Shown: one piece after another, positions 41,801 through 54,063 of the stretch
Position numbering within the stretch: the first letter of the stretch is position 1
Layout of the letters: every line of letters starts with the position of its first letter
Assembly (NCBI GenBank): GCA_963921935.1
Contig: OY998180.1
Location: forward strand, 48,739,731-48,803,730
Source: Galeruca laticollis
Lineage: Eukaryota > Arthropoda > Insecta > Coleoptera > Chrysomelidae
Length of the DNA: 64,000 nucleotides
Reading direction: 5' to 3'
Position numbers and translations under genes: made by a program
Notes under the pieces: generated by a model
Seen by the model: only the letters and a program-made list of their open reading frames with translations
What the model was told of the DNA's origin: nothing
Database searches by the model: none

Positions 41801-44715
41801 TAAATTTTCATAATTTTATCACAAACTTGAAATTTTTCTTAAGTATGGACATTGACAAAATTTCAGAGAAAATGCGATGATTCTGGATCTTGGGTCACTC
41901 TGTTATATAAGAAACTGGAAGACAAGGAGACTTCATTTTCGGGATAGGGCATATACGATGCGTGAAATGTCAAAAAAATACACAAAATAAAAAATTCCCT
42001 TTCGGGGGTGGTTTTTTTGGGGGGTGGCCACCCTTATTTTCGAAAAAAATGAAATTCCAACGACGTCATCGGTTTCCTTGAGTTTTTTTATGTACGGCCC
42101 TAAATTTTCATAATTTTATCATAAACTTGAAATTTTTCTTAAGTATGGACATTGACAAAATTTCAGAGAAAATGCGATGATTCTGGATCTTGGGTCACTC
42201 TGTTATATAAGAAACGGGAAGACATGGAGACTTCATTCGGGATAGAGCATAGACGATGCGTGAAATCTCAAAAAAATACACTAAATAAAAAATTCCCTTT
42301 CGGGGGTGGTTTTTTGAAATTCCAACGACGTCATCGTTTTCCTTGAATTTTTTTATGTACGGCCCTCAATTTTCACAGTATTATCTTAAACTTGAAATTT
42401 TTCTTAAGTATGGACATTGACAAATTTTCAAAGAATATGCGTTGATTCTGGATCTTGGGTCACTCTGTTATATAAGAAACTCGAAGACAAGGAGACTTCA
42501 TTTTCGGGATAGGGCATATACGATGCGTGAAATGTCAAAAAAATACATAAAATAAAAAATTCCCTTTCGGGTGTGGTTTTTTTGGGGGGTGGCCACCCTT
42601 ATTTTCGAAAAAAATGAAATTCCAACGACGTCATCGGTTTCCTTGAGTTTTTTTATGTACGGCCCTCAATTTTCACAGTTTTATCTTGAACTTGAAATTT
42701 TTCTTAAGTCTGGACATTGACAAATTTTCAAAGAATATACGTTGATTCTGGATCTTGGGTCACTCTGTTATAAAAGAAACGGGAAGACATGGAGACTTCA
42801 TTCTCGGGATAGAGCATATACGATGCGTGAAATCTCAAAAAAATACACAAAATAAAAAATTCCCGTTCGGGGGTGGTTTTTTGGGGGGTGGCTACCCTTA
42901 TTTTTGGAAAAAATGAAATTCCAACGACGTCATCGGTTTCCTTGAGTTTTTTTATGTACGGCCCTCAATTTTCACAGTTTTATCTTAAACTTGAAATTTT
43001 TCTTAAGTATGGACATTGACAAATTTTCTAAGAATATGCGTTGATTCTGGATCTTGGGTCACTCTGTTATATAAGGAAGTGGAAGACTTGGAGACTTCAT
43101 TTTCGGTATAGAGCATATACGAGGCGTGAAATCTCAAAAAAATACACTAAATAAAAAATTCCCTTTCGGGGGTGGTTTTTTTGGGGAGTGTCTACCCTTA
43201 TTTTTGGAAAAAATGAAATTCCAACGACGTCATCGGTTTCCTTGAAATTTTTTATGTACGGCCCTCAATTTTCACAGTTTTATCTTGAACTTGAAACTTT
43301 TAAGTATGGACATTGACAAATTTTCAAAGAATATGCCTTGATTCTGGATCTTGGGTCACTCTGTTATATAAGAAACGGGAAGACATGGGGACTTCATTTT
43401 CGGGATAGAGCATATACGATGCGTAAAATCTCAAAAAAATACACAAAATAAAAAATTCCCGTTCGGGGGTGGTTTTTTTGGGGGGTGGGCTCCCTTATTT
43501 TTGAAAAAAATGAAATTCCAACGACGTCATCGGTTTCCTTGAGTTTTTTTATGTACGGCCCTGAATTTTCATAATTTTATCATAAACTTGAAATTTTTCT
43601 CACGTATGGACTTTGACAAAATTTCAGAGAAAATGCGATGATTCTGGATCTTGGGTCACTCTGTTATATAAGAAACGGGAAGACATGGAGACTTCATTTT
43701 CGGGATAGAACATATACGATGCGTGAAATCTCAAAAAAATACACTAAATAAAAAATTCCCTTTCGGGGGTGGTTTTTTTGGGGAGTGGCTACCCTTATTT
43801 TTGGAAAAAATGAAATTCCAACGACGTCATCGGTCTCCTTGAATTTTTTTATGTACGGCCCTCAATTTTCACAGTTTTATCTTAAACTTGAAACTTTTAA
43901 GTATGGACATTGACAAATTTTCAAAGAATATGCCTTGATTCTGGATCTTGGGTCACTCTGTTATATAAGAAACGGGAAGTCATGGGGACTTCATTTTCGG
44001 GATAGAGCATATACGATGCGTGAAATCTCAAAAAAATACACTAAATAGAAAATTCCCTTTCGGGGGTGGTTTTTTGGGGGGTGGCTACCCTTATTTTTGT
44101 AAAAAATGAAATTCCAACGACGTCATCGGTTTCCTTGAGTTTTTATGTACGGCCCTAAATCTTCATGATTTTATCATAAAAATGAAATTTTTCTCACGTA
44201 AGTACTTTGACAAAATTTCAGAGAAAATGCGATGATTCTGGATCTTGGGTCACTCTGTTATATAAGAAACGGTAAGACATGGAGACTTAATTTTCGGGAT
44301 AGGGCATATACGATGCGTGAAATCCCAAAAAATACACTAAGTAAGAAATTTCCTTTCGGGGGTGGTGTTTTTGGGGGGTGGCCACCCTTATTTTTGAAAA
44401 AAATGAAATTCCAACGACGTCATCGGTTTCCTTGGATTTTTTTATGTACGGCCCTCAATTTTCACAGTTTTATCTTAAACTTGAAATTTTTCTTAAGTCT
44501 GGACATTGACAAATTTTCAAAGAATATACGTTGATTCTGGATCTTGGGTCACTCTGTTATAAAAGAAACGGGAAGACATGGAGACTTCATTTTCGGGATA
44601 GAGCATATACGATCCGTGAAATCTCAAAAAAATACACTAAATAAAAAATTCCCTTTCGGGGGTGGTTTTTTTGGGGGGTGGCTACCCTTATTTTTGGAAA
44701 AAATGAAATTCCAAC
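38823..44715. repeat. Satellite domain 6 (monomers 133-152), 1181-bp duplication
   Basis: Monomer starts: 38823, 39107, 39407, 39704, 40004, 40288, 40588, 40883, 41166, 41463, 41762, 42062, 42327, 42627, 42926, 43226, 43523, 43823, 44119, 44416. The run about 38930-39565 matches about 40111-40745 at 1181 bp, with the shared marker TTAAATTACAACGACG (39095 and 40276) and TATACGAGGCG. A CA deletion in the second copy (TTTTCAGTTTTAT near 40634) separates them. The domain also holds the block copied from the 23.6-24.5 kb region. Confidence 0.87.
41762..42666. repeat. Three-monomer block also present 18.2 kb upstream (copy 2)
   Basis: Second copy of the 905-bp block at 23572-24476, offset 18190 bp, with the single difference I found at 41822. 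On its left the neighbour has GGCTACCCTTATTTTTGG where the other copy has GGCCACCCTTATTTTCG. On its right it switches to CCCTCAATTTTCACAG where the other copy has CCCTAAATTTTCATAA. Confidence 0.9.
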
Positions 44716-44805
44716 GACGTCATCGGTTTCCTTGAGTTTTTTTATGTACGGCCCTCAATTTTCACAATTTTATCTTAAACATGAAATTTTTCCTAAGTAT
44801 GAACA

Positions 44806-47800
44806 TTGACAAATTTTCAAAGAATATACGTTGATTCTGGATCTTGGGTCACACTGTTATATAAGAAACGGGAAGACATGGGGACTTCATTTTCGGGATA
44901 GAGCATATACGATGCGTGAAATCTCAAAAAAATACACTAAAAAAAATTCCCTTTTGGGGGTGGTTTTTTTGGGGGCTGGCTACCCTTATTTTTGGAAAAA
45001 ATGAAATTCCAACGACGTCATCGGTTTCCTTGAATTTTTTTATGTACGGCCCTCAATTTTCACAGTATTATCTAAAACTTGAAATTTTTCTTAAGTATCG
45101 ACATTGACAAATTTTCAAAGAATATTCGTTGATTCTGGATCTTGGGTCACTCTGTTATATAAGAAACGGGAAGACTTGGAGACTTCATTTTCGGGATAGG
45201 GCATATACGATGCGTGAAATCTCAAAAAAGTACACTAAATAAAAAATTCCCTTTCGGGGGCGGTTTTTTTGGGGGGTGGCCACCCTTATTTTCGAAAAAA
45301 ATGAAATTCCAACGACGTCATCGGTTTCCTTGAGTTTTTTTATGTACGGCCCTAAATTTTCATAATTGTATCATAAACTTGAAATTTTTCTCACGTAAGT
45401 ACTTTGACAAAATTTCAGAGAAAATGCGATGATTCTGGATCTTGGGTCACTCTGTTATATAAGAAACGGGAAGACATGGAGACTTAATTTTCGGGATAGA
45501 GCATATACGATGCGTGAAATCCCAAAAAAATACACTAAGTAAGAAATTTCCTTTCGGGGGTGGCCACCCTTATTTTTGGAAAAAATTAAATTACAACGAC
45601 GTCATCGGTTTCCTTGGATTTTTTTATGTACGGCCCTCAATTTTCACAGTTTTATCTTAAACTTGAAATTTTTCTTAAGTATGGACATTGACAAATTTTC
45701 TAAGAATATGCGTTGATTCTGGATCTTAGGTCACTCTGTTATATAAGAAACTGGAAGACTTGGAGACTTCATTTTCGGTATAGAGCATATACGAGGCGTG
45801 AAATCTCAAAAAAATACACTAAATAAAAAATTCCCTTTCGGGGGTGGTTTTTTTGGGGAGTGGCTACCCTTATTTTTGGAAAAAATGAAATTCCAACGAC
45901 ATCATCGGTTTCCTTGAGTTTTTTTATGTACGGCCCTAAATTTCCATAATTTTATCATAAACTTGAAATTTTTCTCACGTATGGACTTTGACAAAATTTC
46001 AGAGAAAATGCGATGATTCTGGATCTTGGGTCACTCTGTTATATAAGGAACGGGAAGACATGGGGACTTCATTTTCGGGATAGGGCATATACGATGCGTG
46101 AAATCTCAAAAAAGTACACTAAATAAAAAATTCCCTTTCGGGGGCGGTTTTTTTGGGGGGTGGCCACCCTTATTTTCGAAAAAAATGAAATTCCAACGAC
46201 GTCATCGGTTTCCTTGAGTTTTTTTATGTACGGCCCTAAATTTTCATAATTGTATCATAAACTTGAAATTTTTCTCACGTAAGTACTTTGACAAAATTTC
46301 AGAGAAAATGCGATGATTCTGGATCTTGGGTCACTCTGTTATATAAGAAACGGGAAGACATGGAGACTTAATTTTCGGGATAGAGCATATACGATGCGTG
46401 AAATCCCAAAAAAATACACTAAGTAAGAAATTTCCTTTCGGGGGTGGCCACCCTTATTTTTGGAAAAAATTAAATTACAACGACGTCATCGGTTTCCTTG
46501 GATTTTTTTATGTACGGCCCTCAATTTTCACAGTTTTATCTTAAACTTGAAATTTTTCTTAAGTATGGACATTGACAAATTTTCTAAGAATATGCGTTGA
46601 TTCTGGATCTTGGGTCACTTTGTTATATAAGAAACTGGAAGACTTGGAGACTTCATTTTCGGTATAGAGCATATACGAGGCGTGAAATCTCAAAAAAATA
46701 CACTAAATAAAAAATTCCCTTTCGGGGGTGGTTTTTTTGGGGAGTGGCTACCCTTATTTTTGGAAAAAATGAAATTCCAACGACATCATCGGTTTCCTTG
46801 AGTTTTTTTATGTACGGCCCTAAATTTCCATAATTTTATCATAAACTTGAAATTTTTCTCTCGTATGGACTTTGACAAAATTTCAGAGAAAATGCGATGA
46901 TTCTGGATCTTGGGTCACTCTGTTATATAAGAAACGGGAAGACATGGGGACTTCATTTTCATGATAGAGCATATACGATGCGTGAAATCTCAAAAAAGTA
47001 CACTAAATAAAAAATTCCCTTTCGGGGGTGGTTTTTTTGGGGGGTGGCTACCCTTATTTTTGCAAAAAATGAAATTCCAACGACGTCATCGGTTTCCTCG
47101 AATTTTTTTATGTACGGCCCTCAATTTTCACAGTATTATCTTAAACTTGAAATTTTTCTTAAGTATGGACATTGACAAATTTTCAAAGAATATTCGTTGA
47201 TTCTGGATCTTGGGTCACTCTGTTATATAATAAAATAAACTGGAAGACTTGGAGACTTCATTTTCGGTATAGAGCATATACGATGCGTGAAATCTCAAAA
47301 AATACACTAAATAAAAAAATGCCTTTCGGGGGTGGCTACCCTTATTTTTGGAAAAAATGTAATTCCAACGACGTCATCGGTTTCCTTGAGTTTTTTTATG
47401 TACGGCCCTCAATTTTCACAATTTTATCTTAAACATGAAATTTTTCTTAAGTATGGACATTGACAAATTTTCAAAGAATATGCGTTGATTCTGGATCTTG
47501 GGTCACTCTGTTATATAAGAAACTGGAAGACATGGAGACTTCATTTTCGGGATAGGGCATATACGATGCGTGAAATATCAAAAAAATACAAAAAATAAAA
47601 AATTCCCTTTCGGGGGTGGTTTTTTTGGGGGGTGGCCACCCTTATTTTCGAAAAAAATGAAATTCCAACGACGTCATCGGTTTCCTTGAGTTTTTTTATG
47701 TACGGCCCTAAATTTTCATAATTTTATCATAAACTTGAAATTTTTCTCACGTAAGTACTTTGACAAAATTTCAGAGAAAATGCGATGATTCTGGATCTTG

Positions 47801-48180
47801 GGTCACTCTGTTATATAAGAAACTGGAAGACTTGGAGACTTCATTTTCGGTATAGAGCATATACGAGGCGTGAAATCTCAAAAAAATACACTAAATAAAA
47901 ACTTCCCTTTCGGGGGTGGTTTTTTTGGGGAGTGGCTACCCTTGTTTTTGGAAAAAATGAAATTCCAACGACGTCATCGGTTTCCTTGAATTTTTTTATG
48001 TACGGCCCTCAATTTTCACAGTTTTATCTTAAACTTGAAATTTTTCTTAAGTCTGGACATTGACAAATTTTCAAAGAATATACGTTGATTCTGGATCTTG
48101 GGTCACTCTGTTATAAAAGAAACGGGAAGACATGGAGACTTCATTTTCGGGATAGAGCATATACGATCCGTGAAATCTCA
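44806..48180. repeat. 3553-bp HOR unit, copy 1
   Basis: Matches 48359-51733 at a constant offset of 3553 bp over about 3.37 kb. I found only four single-base differences: near 45092, 45509, 45728 and 46861. Shared rare markers include GTCACACTG (44848 and 48401), AATTACAACGACG, GTATCGACATTG and TTTTCATGATAG. Confidence 0.92.
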
Positions 48181-48358
48181 AAAAAATACACTAAATAAAA
48201 AATTCCCTTTCGAGGGTGGTTTTTTGGGAAGTGGCTACCCTTATTTTTGGAAAAAATGAAATTCCAACGACGTCATCGGTTTCCTTGAATTTTTTTATGT
48301 ACGGCCCTCAATTTTCACAGTTTTATCTTAAACTTGAAATTTTTCTTAAGTCTGGACA

Positions 48359-51300
48359 TTGACAAATTTTCAAAGAATATACGTTGATTCTGGATCTTGG
48401 GTCACACTGTTATATAAGAAACGGGAAGACATGGGGACTTCATTTTCGGGATAGAGCATATACGATGCGTGAAATCTCAAAAAAATACACTAAAAAAAAT
48501 TCCCTTTTGGGGGTGGTTTTTTTGGGGGCTGGCTACCCTTATTTTTGGAAAAAATGAAATTCCAACGACGTCATCGGTTTCCTTGAATTTTTTTATGTAC
48601 GGCCCTCAATTTTCACAGTATTATCTAAAACTTGAAATTTTTCTCAAGTATCGACATTGACAAATTTTCAAAGAATATTCGTTGATTCTGGATCTTGGGT
48701 CACTCTGTTATATAAGAAACGGGAAGACTTGGAGACTTCATTTTCGGGATAGGGCATATACGATGCGTGAAATCTCAAAAAAGTACACTAAATAAAAAAT
48801 TCCCTTTCGGGGGCGGTTTTTTTGGGGGGTGGCCACCCTTATTTTCGAAAAAAATGAAATTCCAACGACGTCATCGGTTTCCTTGAGTTTTTTTATGTAC
48901 GGCCCTAAATTTTCATAATTGTATCATAAACTTGAAATTTTTCTCACGTAAGTACTTTGACAAAATTTCAGAGAAAATGCGATGATTCTGGATCTTGGGT
49001 CACTCTGTTATATAAGAAACGGGAAGACATGGAGACTTAATTTTCGGGATAGAGCATATACGATGCGTGAAATCCAAAAAAAATACACTAAGTAAGAAAT
49101 TTCCTTTCGGGGGTGGCCACCCTTATTTTTGGAAAAAATTAAATTACAACGACGTCATCGGTTTCCTTGGATTTTTTTATGTACGGCCCTCAATTTTCAC
49201 AGTTTTATCTTAAACTTGAAATTTTTCTTAAGTATGGACATTGACAAATTTTCTAAGAATATGCGTTGATTCTGGATCTTGGGTCACTCTGTTATATAAG
49301 AAACTGGAAGACTTGGAGACTTCATTTTCGGTATAGAGCATATACGAGGCGTGAAATCTCAAAAAAATACACTAAATAAAAAATTCCCTTTCGGGGGTGG
49401 TTTTTTTGGGGAGTGGCTACCCTTATTTTTGGAAAAAATGAAATTCCAACGACATCATCGGTTTCCTTGAGTTTTTTTATGTACGGCCCTAAATTTCCAT
49501 AATTTTATCATAAACTTGAAATTTTTCTCACGTATGGACTTTGACAAAATTTCAGAGAAAATGCGATGATTCTGGATCTTGGGTCACTCTGTTATATAAG
49601 GAACGGGAAGACATGGGGACTTCATTTTCGGGATAGGGCATATACGATGCGTGAAATCTCAAAAAAGTACACTAAATAAAAAATTCCCTTTCGGGGGCGG
49701 TTTTTTTGGGGGGTGGCCACCCTTATTTTCGAAAAAAATGAAATTCCAACGACGTCATCGGTTTCCTTGAGTTTTTTTATGTACGGCCCTAAATTTTCAT
49801 AATTGTATCATAAACTTGAAATTTTTCTCACGTAAGTACTTTGACAAAATTTCAGAGAAAATGCGATGATTCTGGATCTTGGGTCACTCTGTTATATAAG
49901 AAACGGGAAGACATGGAGACTTAATTTTCGGGATAGAGCATATACGATGCGTGAAATCCCAAAAAAATACACTAAGTAAGAAATTTCCTTTCGGGGGTGG
50001 CCACCCTTATTTTTGGAAAAAATTAAATTACAACGACGTCATCGGTTTCCTTGGATTTTTTTATGTACGGCCCTCAATTTTCACAGTTTTATCTTAAACT
50101 TGAAATTTTTCTTAAGTATGGACATTGACAAATTTTCTAAGAATATGCGTTGATTCTGGATCTTGGGTCACTTTGTTATATAAGAAACTGGAAGACTTGG
50201 AGACTTCATTTTCGGTATAGAGCATATACGAGGCGTGAAATCTCAAAAAAATACACTAAATAAAAAATTCCCTTTCGGGGGTGGTTTTTTTGGGGAGTGG
50301 CTACCCTTATTTTTGGAAAAAATGAAATTCCAACGACATCATCGGTTTCCTTGAGTTTTTTTATGTACGGCCCTAAATTTCCATAATTTTATCATAAACT
50401 TGAAATTTTTCTCACGTATGGACTTTGACAAAATTTCAGAGAAAATGCGATGATTCTGGATCTTGGGTCACTCTGTTATATAAGAAACGGGAAGACATGG
50501 GGACTTCATTTTCATGATAGAGCATATACGATGCGTGAAATCTCAAAAAAGTACACTAAATAAAAAATTCCCTTTCGGGGGTGGTTTTTTTGGGGGGTGG
50601 CTACCCTTATTTTTGCAAAAAATGAAATTCCAACGACGTCATCGGTTTCCTCGAATTTTTTTATGTACGGCCCTCAATTTTCACAGTATTATCTTAAACT
50701 TGAAATTTTTCTTAAGTATGGACATTGACAAATTTTCAAAGAATATTCGTTGATTCTGGATCTTGGGTCACTCTGTTATATAATAAAATAAACTGGAAGA
50801 CTTGGAGACTTCATTTTCGGTATAGAGCATATACGATGCGTGAAATCTCAAAAAATACACTAAATAAAAAAATGCCTTTCGGGGGTGGCTACCCTTATTT
50901 TTGGAAAAAATGTAATTCCAACGACGTCATCGGTTTCCTTGAGTTTTTTTATGTACGGCCCTCAATTTTCACAATTTTATCTTAAACATGAAATTTTTCT
51001 TAAGTATGGACATTGACAAATTTTCAAAGAATATGCGTTGATTCTGGATCTTGGGTCACTCTGTTATATAAGAAACTGGAAGACATGGAGACTTCATTTT
51101 CGGGATAGGGCATATACGATGCGTGAAATATCAAAAAAATACAAAAAATAAAAAATTCCCTTTCGGGGGTGGTTTTTTTGGGGGGTGGCCACCCTTATTT
51201 TCGAAAAAAATGAAATTCCAACGACGTCATCGGTTTCCTTGAGTTTTTTTATGTACGGCCCTAAATTTTCATAATTTTATCATAAACTTGAAATTTTTCT

Positions 51301-51733
51301 CACGTAAGTACTTTGACAAAATTTCAGAGAAAATGCGATGATTCTGGATCTTGGGTCACTCTGTTATATAAGAAACTGGAAGACTTGGAGACTTCATTTT
51401 CGGTATAGAGCATATACGAGGCGTGAAATCTCAAAAAAATACACTAAATAAAAACTTCCCTTTCGGGGGTGGTTTTTTTGGGGAGTGGCTACCCTTGTTT
51501 TTGGAAAAAATGAAATTCCAACGACGTCATCGGTTTCCTTGAATTTTTTTATGTACGGCCCTCAATTTTCACAGTTTTATCTTAAACTTGAAATTTTTCT
51601 TAAGTCTGGACATTGACAAATTTTCAAAGAATATACGTTGATTCTGGATCTTGGGTCACTCTGTTATAAAAGAAACGGGAAGACATGGAGACTTCATTTT
51701 CGGGATAGAGCATATACGATCCGTGAAATCTCA
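48359..51733. repeat. 3553-bp HOR unit, copy 2
   Basis: Counterpart of 44806-48180. Its right end is cut inside a monomer after GATCCGTGAAATCTC, where the sequence jumps into the start of the 883-bp duplication. Confidence 0.92.
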
Positions 51734-52606
51734 AAAAATACACTAAATAAAAAATTGCCTTTCGGGGGTGGCTACCCTTATTTTTGGAAAAAATGTAATT
51801 CCAACGACGTCATCGGTTTCCTTGAGTTTTTTTATGTACGGCCCTCAATTTTCACAATTTTATCTTAAACATGAAATTTTTCTTAAGTATGGACATTGAC
51901 AAATTTTCAAAGAATATGCGTTGATTCTGGATCTTGGGTCACTCTGTTATATAAGAAACTGGAAGACATGGAGACTTCATTTTCGGGATAGGGCATATAC
52001 GATGCGTGAAATATCAAAAAAATACAAAAAATAAAAAATTCCCTTTCGGGGGTGGTTTTTTTGGGGGGTGGCCACCCTTATTTTCGAAAAAAATGAAATT
52101 CCAACGACGTCATCGGTTTCCTTGAGTTTTTTTATGTACGGCCCTAAATTTTCATAATTTTATCATAAACTTGAAATTTTTCTCACGTAAGTACTTTGAC
52201 AAAATTTCAGAGAAAATGCGATGATTCTGGATCTTGGGTCACTCTGTTATATAAGAAACTGGAAGACTTGGAGACTTCATTTTCGGTATAGAGCATATAC
52301 GAGGCGTGAAATCTCAAAAAAATACACTAAATAAAAACTTCCCTTTCGGGGGTGGTTTTTTTGGGGAGTGGCTACCCTTATTTTTGGAAAAAATGAAATT
52401 CCAACGACGTCATCGGTTTCCTTGAATTTTTTTATGTACGGCCCTCAATTTTCACAGTTTTATCTTAAACTTGAAATTTTTCTTAAGTCTGGACATTGAC
52501 AAATTTTCAAAGAATATACGTTGATTCTGGATCTTGGGTCACTCTGTTATAAAAGAAACGGGAAGACATGGAGACTTCATTTTCGGGATAGAGCATATAC
52601 GATCCG
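50841..52606. repeat. 883-bp trimer tandem duplication
   Basis: 50841-51723 is repeated at 51724 to about 52606. The join near 51724 lies inside GTGAAATCTCAAAAAA, which is shared by all monomers. Markers repeated at 883 bp are ATGTAATTCC, TTAAACATGAAAT, ATACAAAAAATAAA and AAAACTTCCC. The copies differ at CCCTTGTTTTT (51491) against CCCTTATTTTT (52376). Confidence 0.88.
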
Positions 52607-53301
52607 TGAAATTTCAAAAAAATACACTAAATAAAAAATTCCCTTTCGAGGGTGGTTTTTTGGGGAGTGGCTACCCTTATTTTTGGAAAAAATGAAATTC
52701 CAACGACGTCATCGGTTTCCTTGAATTTTTTTATGTACGGCCCTCAATTTTCACAGTTTTATCTTAAACTTGAAATTTTTCTTAAGTATGGACATTGACA
52801 AATTTTCAAAGAATATGCGTTGATTCTGGATCTTGGGTCACTCTGTTATATAAGAAACTGGAAGACTTGGAGACTTCATTTTCGGGATAGAGTATATACG
52901 ATGCGTGAAATCTCAAAAAAAAAACACTAAATAAAAAATTCCCTTTCGGGGGTGGTTTTTTTGGGGGTTGCTACCCTTATTTTTGGAAAAAATGAAATTC
53001 CAACGACGTCATCGGTTTCCTTGAATTTTTTATGTACGGCTCTAAATTTTCATAATTTTATCATAAACTTGAAATTTTTCTCACGTAAGTACTTTGACAA
53101 AATTTCAGAGTAAATGCGATGATTCTGGATCTTGGGTCACTCTGTTATATAAGAAACGGGAAGACATGGGGACTTCATTCTCGGGATAGAACATATACGA
53201 TGCGTGAAATCTCAAAAAAATACACTAAATAAAAAATTCCCTTTCGGGGGTGGTTTTTTTGGGGAGTGGCTACCCTTATTTTTGGAAAAAATGAAATTCC
53301 A

Positions 53302-53311
53302 ATGACGTCAT
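53302..53311. other. CRE-type palindrome ATGACGTCAT
   Basis: The usual CGACGTCATC at the monomer start has become ATGACGTCAT, a 10-bp palindrome containing the full TGACGTCA ATF/CREB site. Identical copies lie at 55384-55393, 57751-57760 and 62201-62210. All four belong to the duplicated modules of the last domain, so they derive from one C-to-T change. Binding is not implied. Confidence 0.6.
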
Positions 53312-54045
53312 CGGTTTCCTTGAGTTTTTTTATGTACGGCCCTCAATTTTCACAGTTTTACCTTAAACTTGAAATTTTTCTTAAGTCTGGACATTGACAA
53401 ATTTTCAAAGAATATACGTTGATTCTGGATCTTGGGTCACTCTGTTATAAAAGAAACGGGAAGACATGGAGACTTCATTTTCGGGATAGAGCATATACGA
53501 TCCGTGAAATCTCAAAAAAATACACTAAATAAAAAATTCCCTTTCGAGGGTGGTTTTTTGGGGGGTGGCTACCCTTATTTTTGGAAAAAATGAAATTCCA
53601 ACGACGTCATCGGTTTCCTTGAGTTTTTTTTATGTACGGCCCTAAGTTTTCATAATTTTATCATAAACTTGAAATTTTTCTCACGTATGGACATTGACAA
53701 AATTTCAGAGAAAATGCGATGATTCTGGATCTTGGGTCACTCTGTTATATAAGAAACGGGAAGACATGGGGACTTCATTTTCATGATAGAGCATATACGA
53801 TGCGTGAAATCTCAAAAAAGTACACTAAATAAAAAATTCCCTTTCGGGGGTGGTTTTTTTGGGGGGTGGCTACCCTTATTTTTGCAAAAAATGAAATTCC
53901 AACGACGTCATCGGTTTCCTTGAATTTTTTTATGTACGGCCCTCAATTTTCACAGTATTATCTTAAACTTGAAATTTTTCTTAAGTATGGACATTGACAA
54001 ATTTTCAAAGAATATTCGTTGATTCTGGATCTTGGGTCACTCTGT

Positions 54046-54063
54046 TATATAATAAAAGAAACT
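54046..54063 (+). promoter_or_regulatory. TATA region with a 5-bp insertion (HOR-specific variant)
   Basis: The usual TATATAAGAAAC becomes TATATAATAAAAGAAAC. Related forms lie at 47224 and 50777 (ending ATAAAATAAAC), and at 58495 and 62945 (identical to this one). The insertion moves the upstream TATATAA to about -36 from the initiator and places AATAAAAG at -31. It occurs once per higher-order unit and so serves as a phase marker. Confidence 0.6.

Larger units (their letters stand above)
44716..52405. repeat. Satellite domain 7 (monomers 153-178), 3553-bp HOR
   Basis: Monomer starts: 44716, 45014, 45314, 45598, 45898, 46198, 46482, 46782, 47082, 47370, 47670, 47970, 48269, 48567, 48867, 49151, 49451, 49751, 50035, 50335, 50635, 50923, 51223, 51523, 51806, 52106. 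A 12-monomer unit is duplicated at 3553 bp, and each copy itself contains a trimer duplicated at 884 bp (TTACAACGACG marker at 45591/46475 and 49144/50028). Confidence 0.92.

Noticed and set aside
44232..44534. Open reading frames of 60-100 codons, the longest here; a 63-codon frame beginning Met-Gly-His recurs in many monomers (for example 2201-2392, 12321-12512)
   Set aside because: They are the same monomer read in its three frames. Frames are opened or closed by random substitutions and indels, the usual 299-bp period breaks phase, and composition is simply translated A/T tracts and G runs. No family resemblance, no codon-level constraint is visible.
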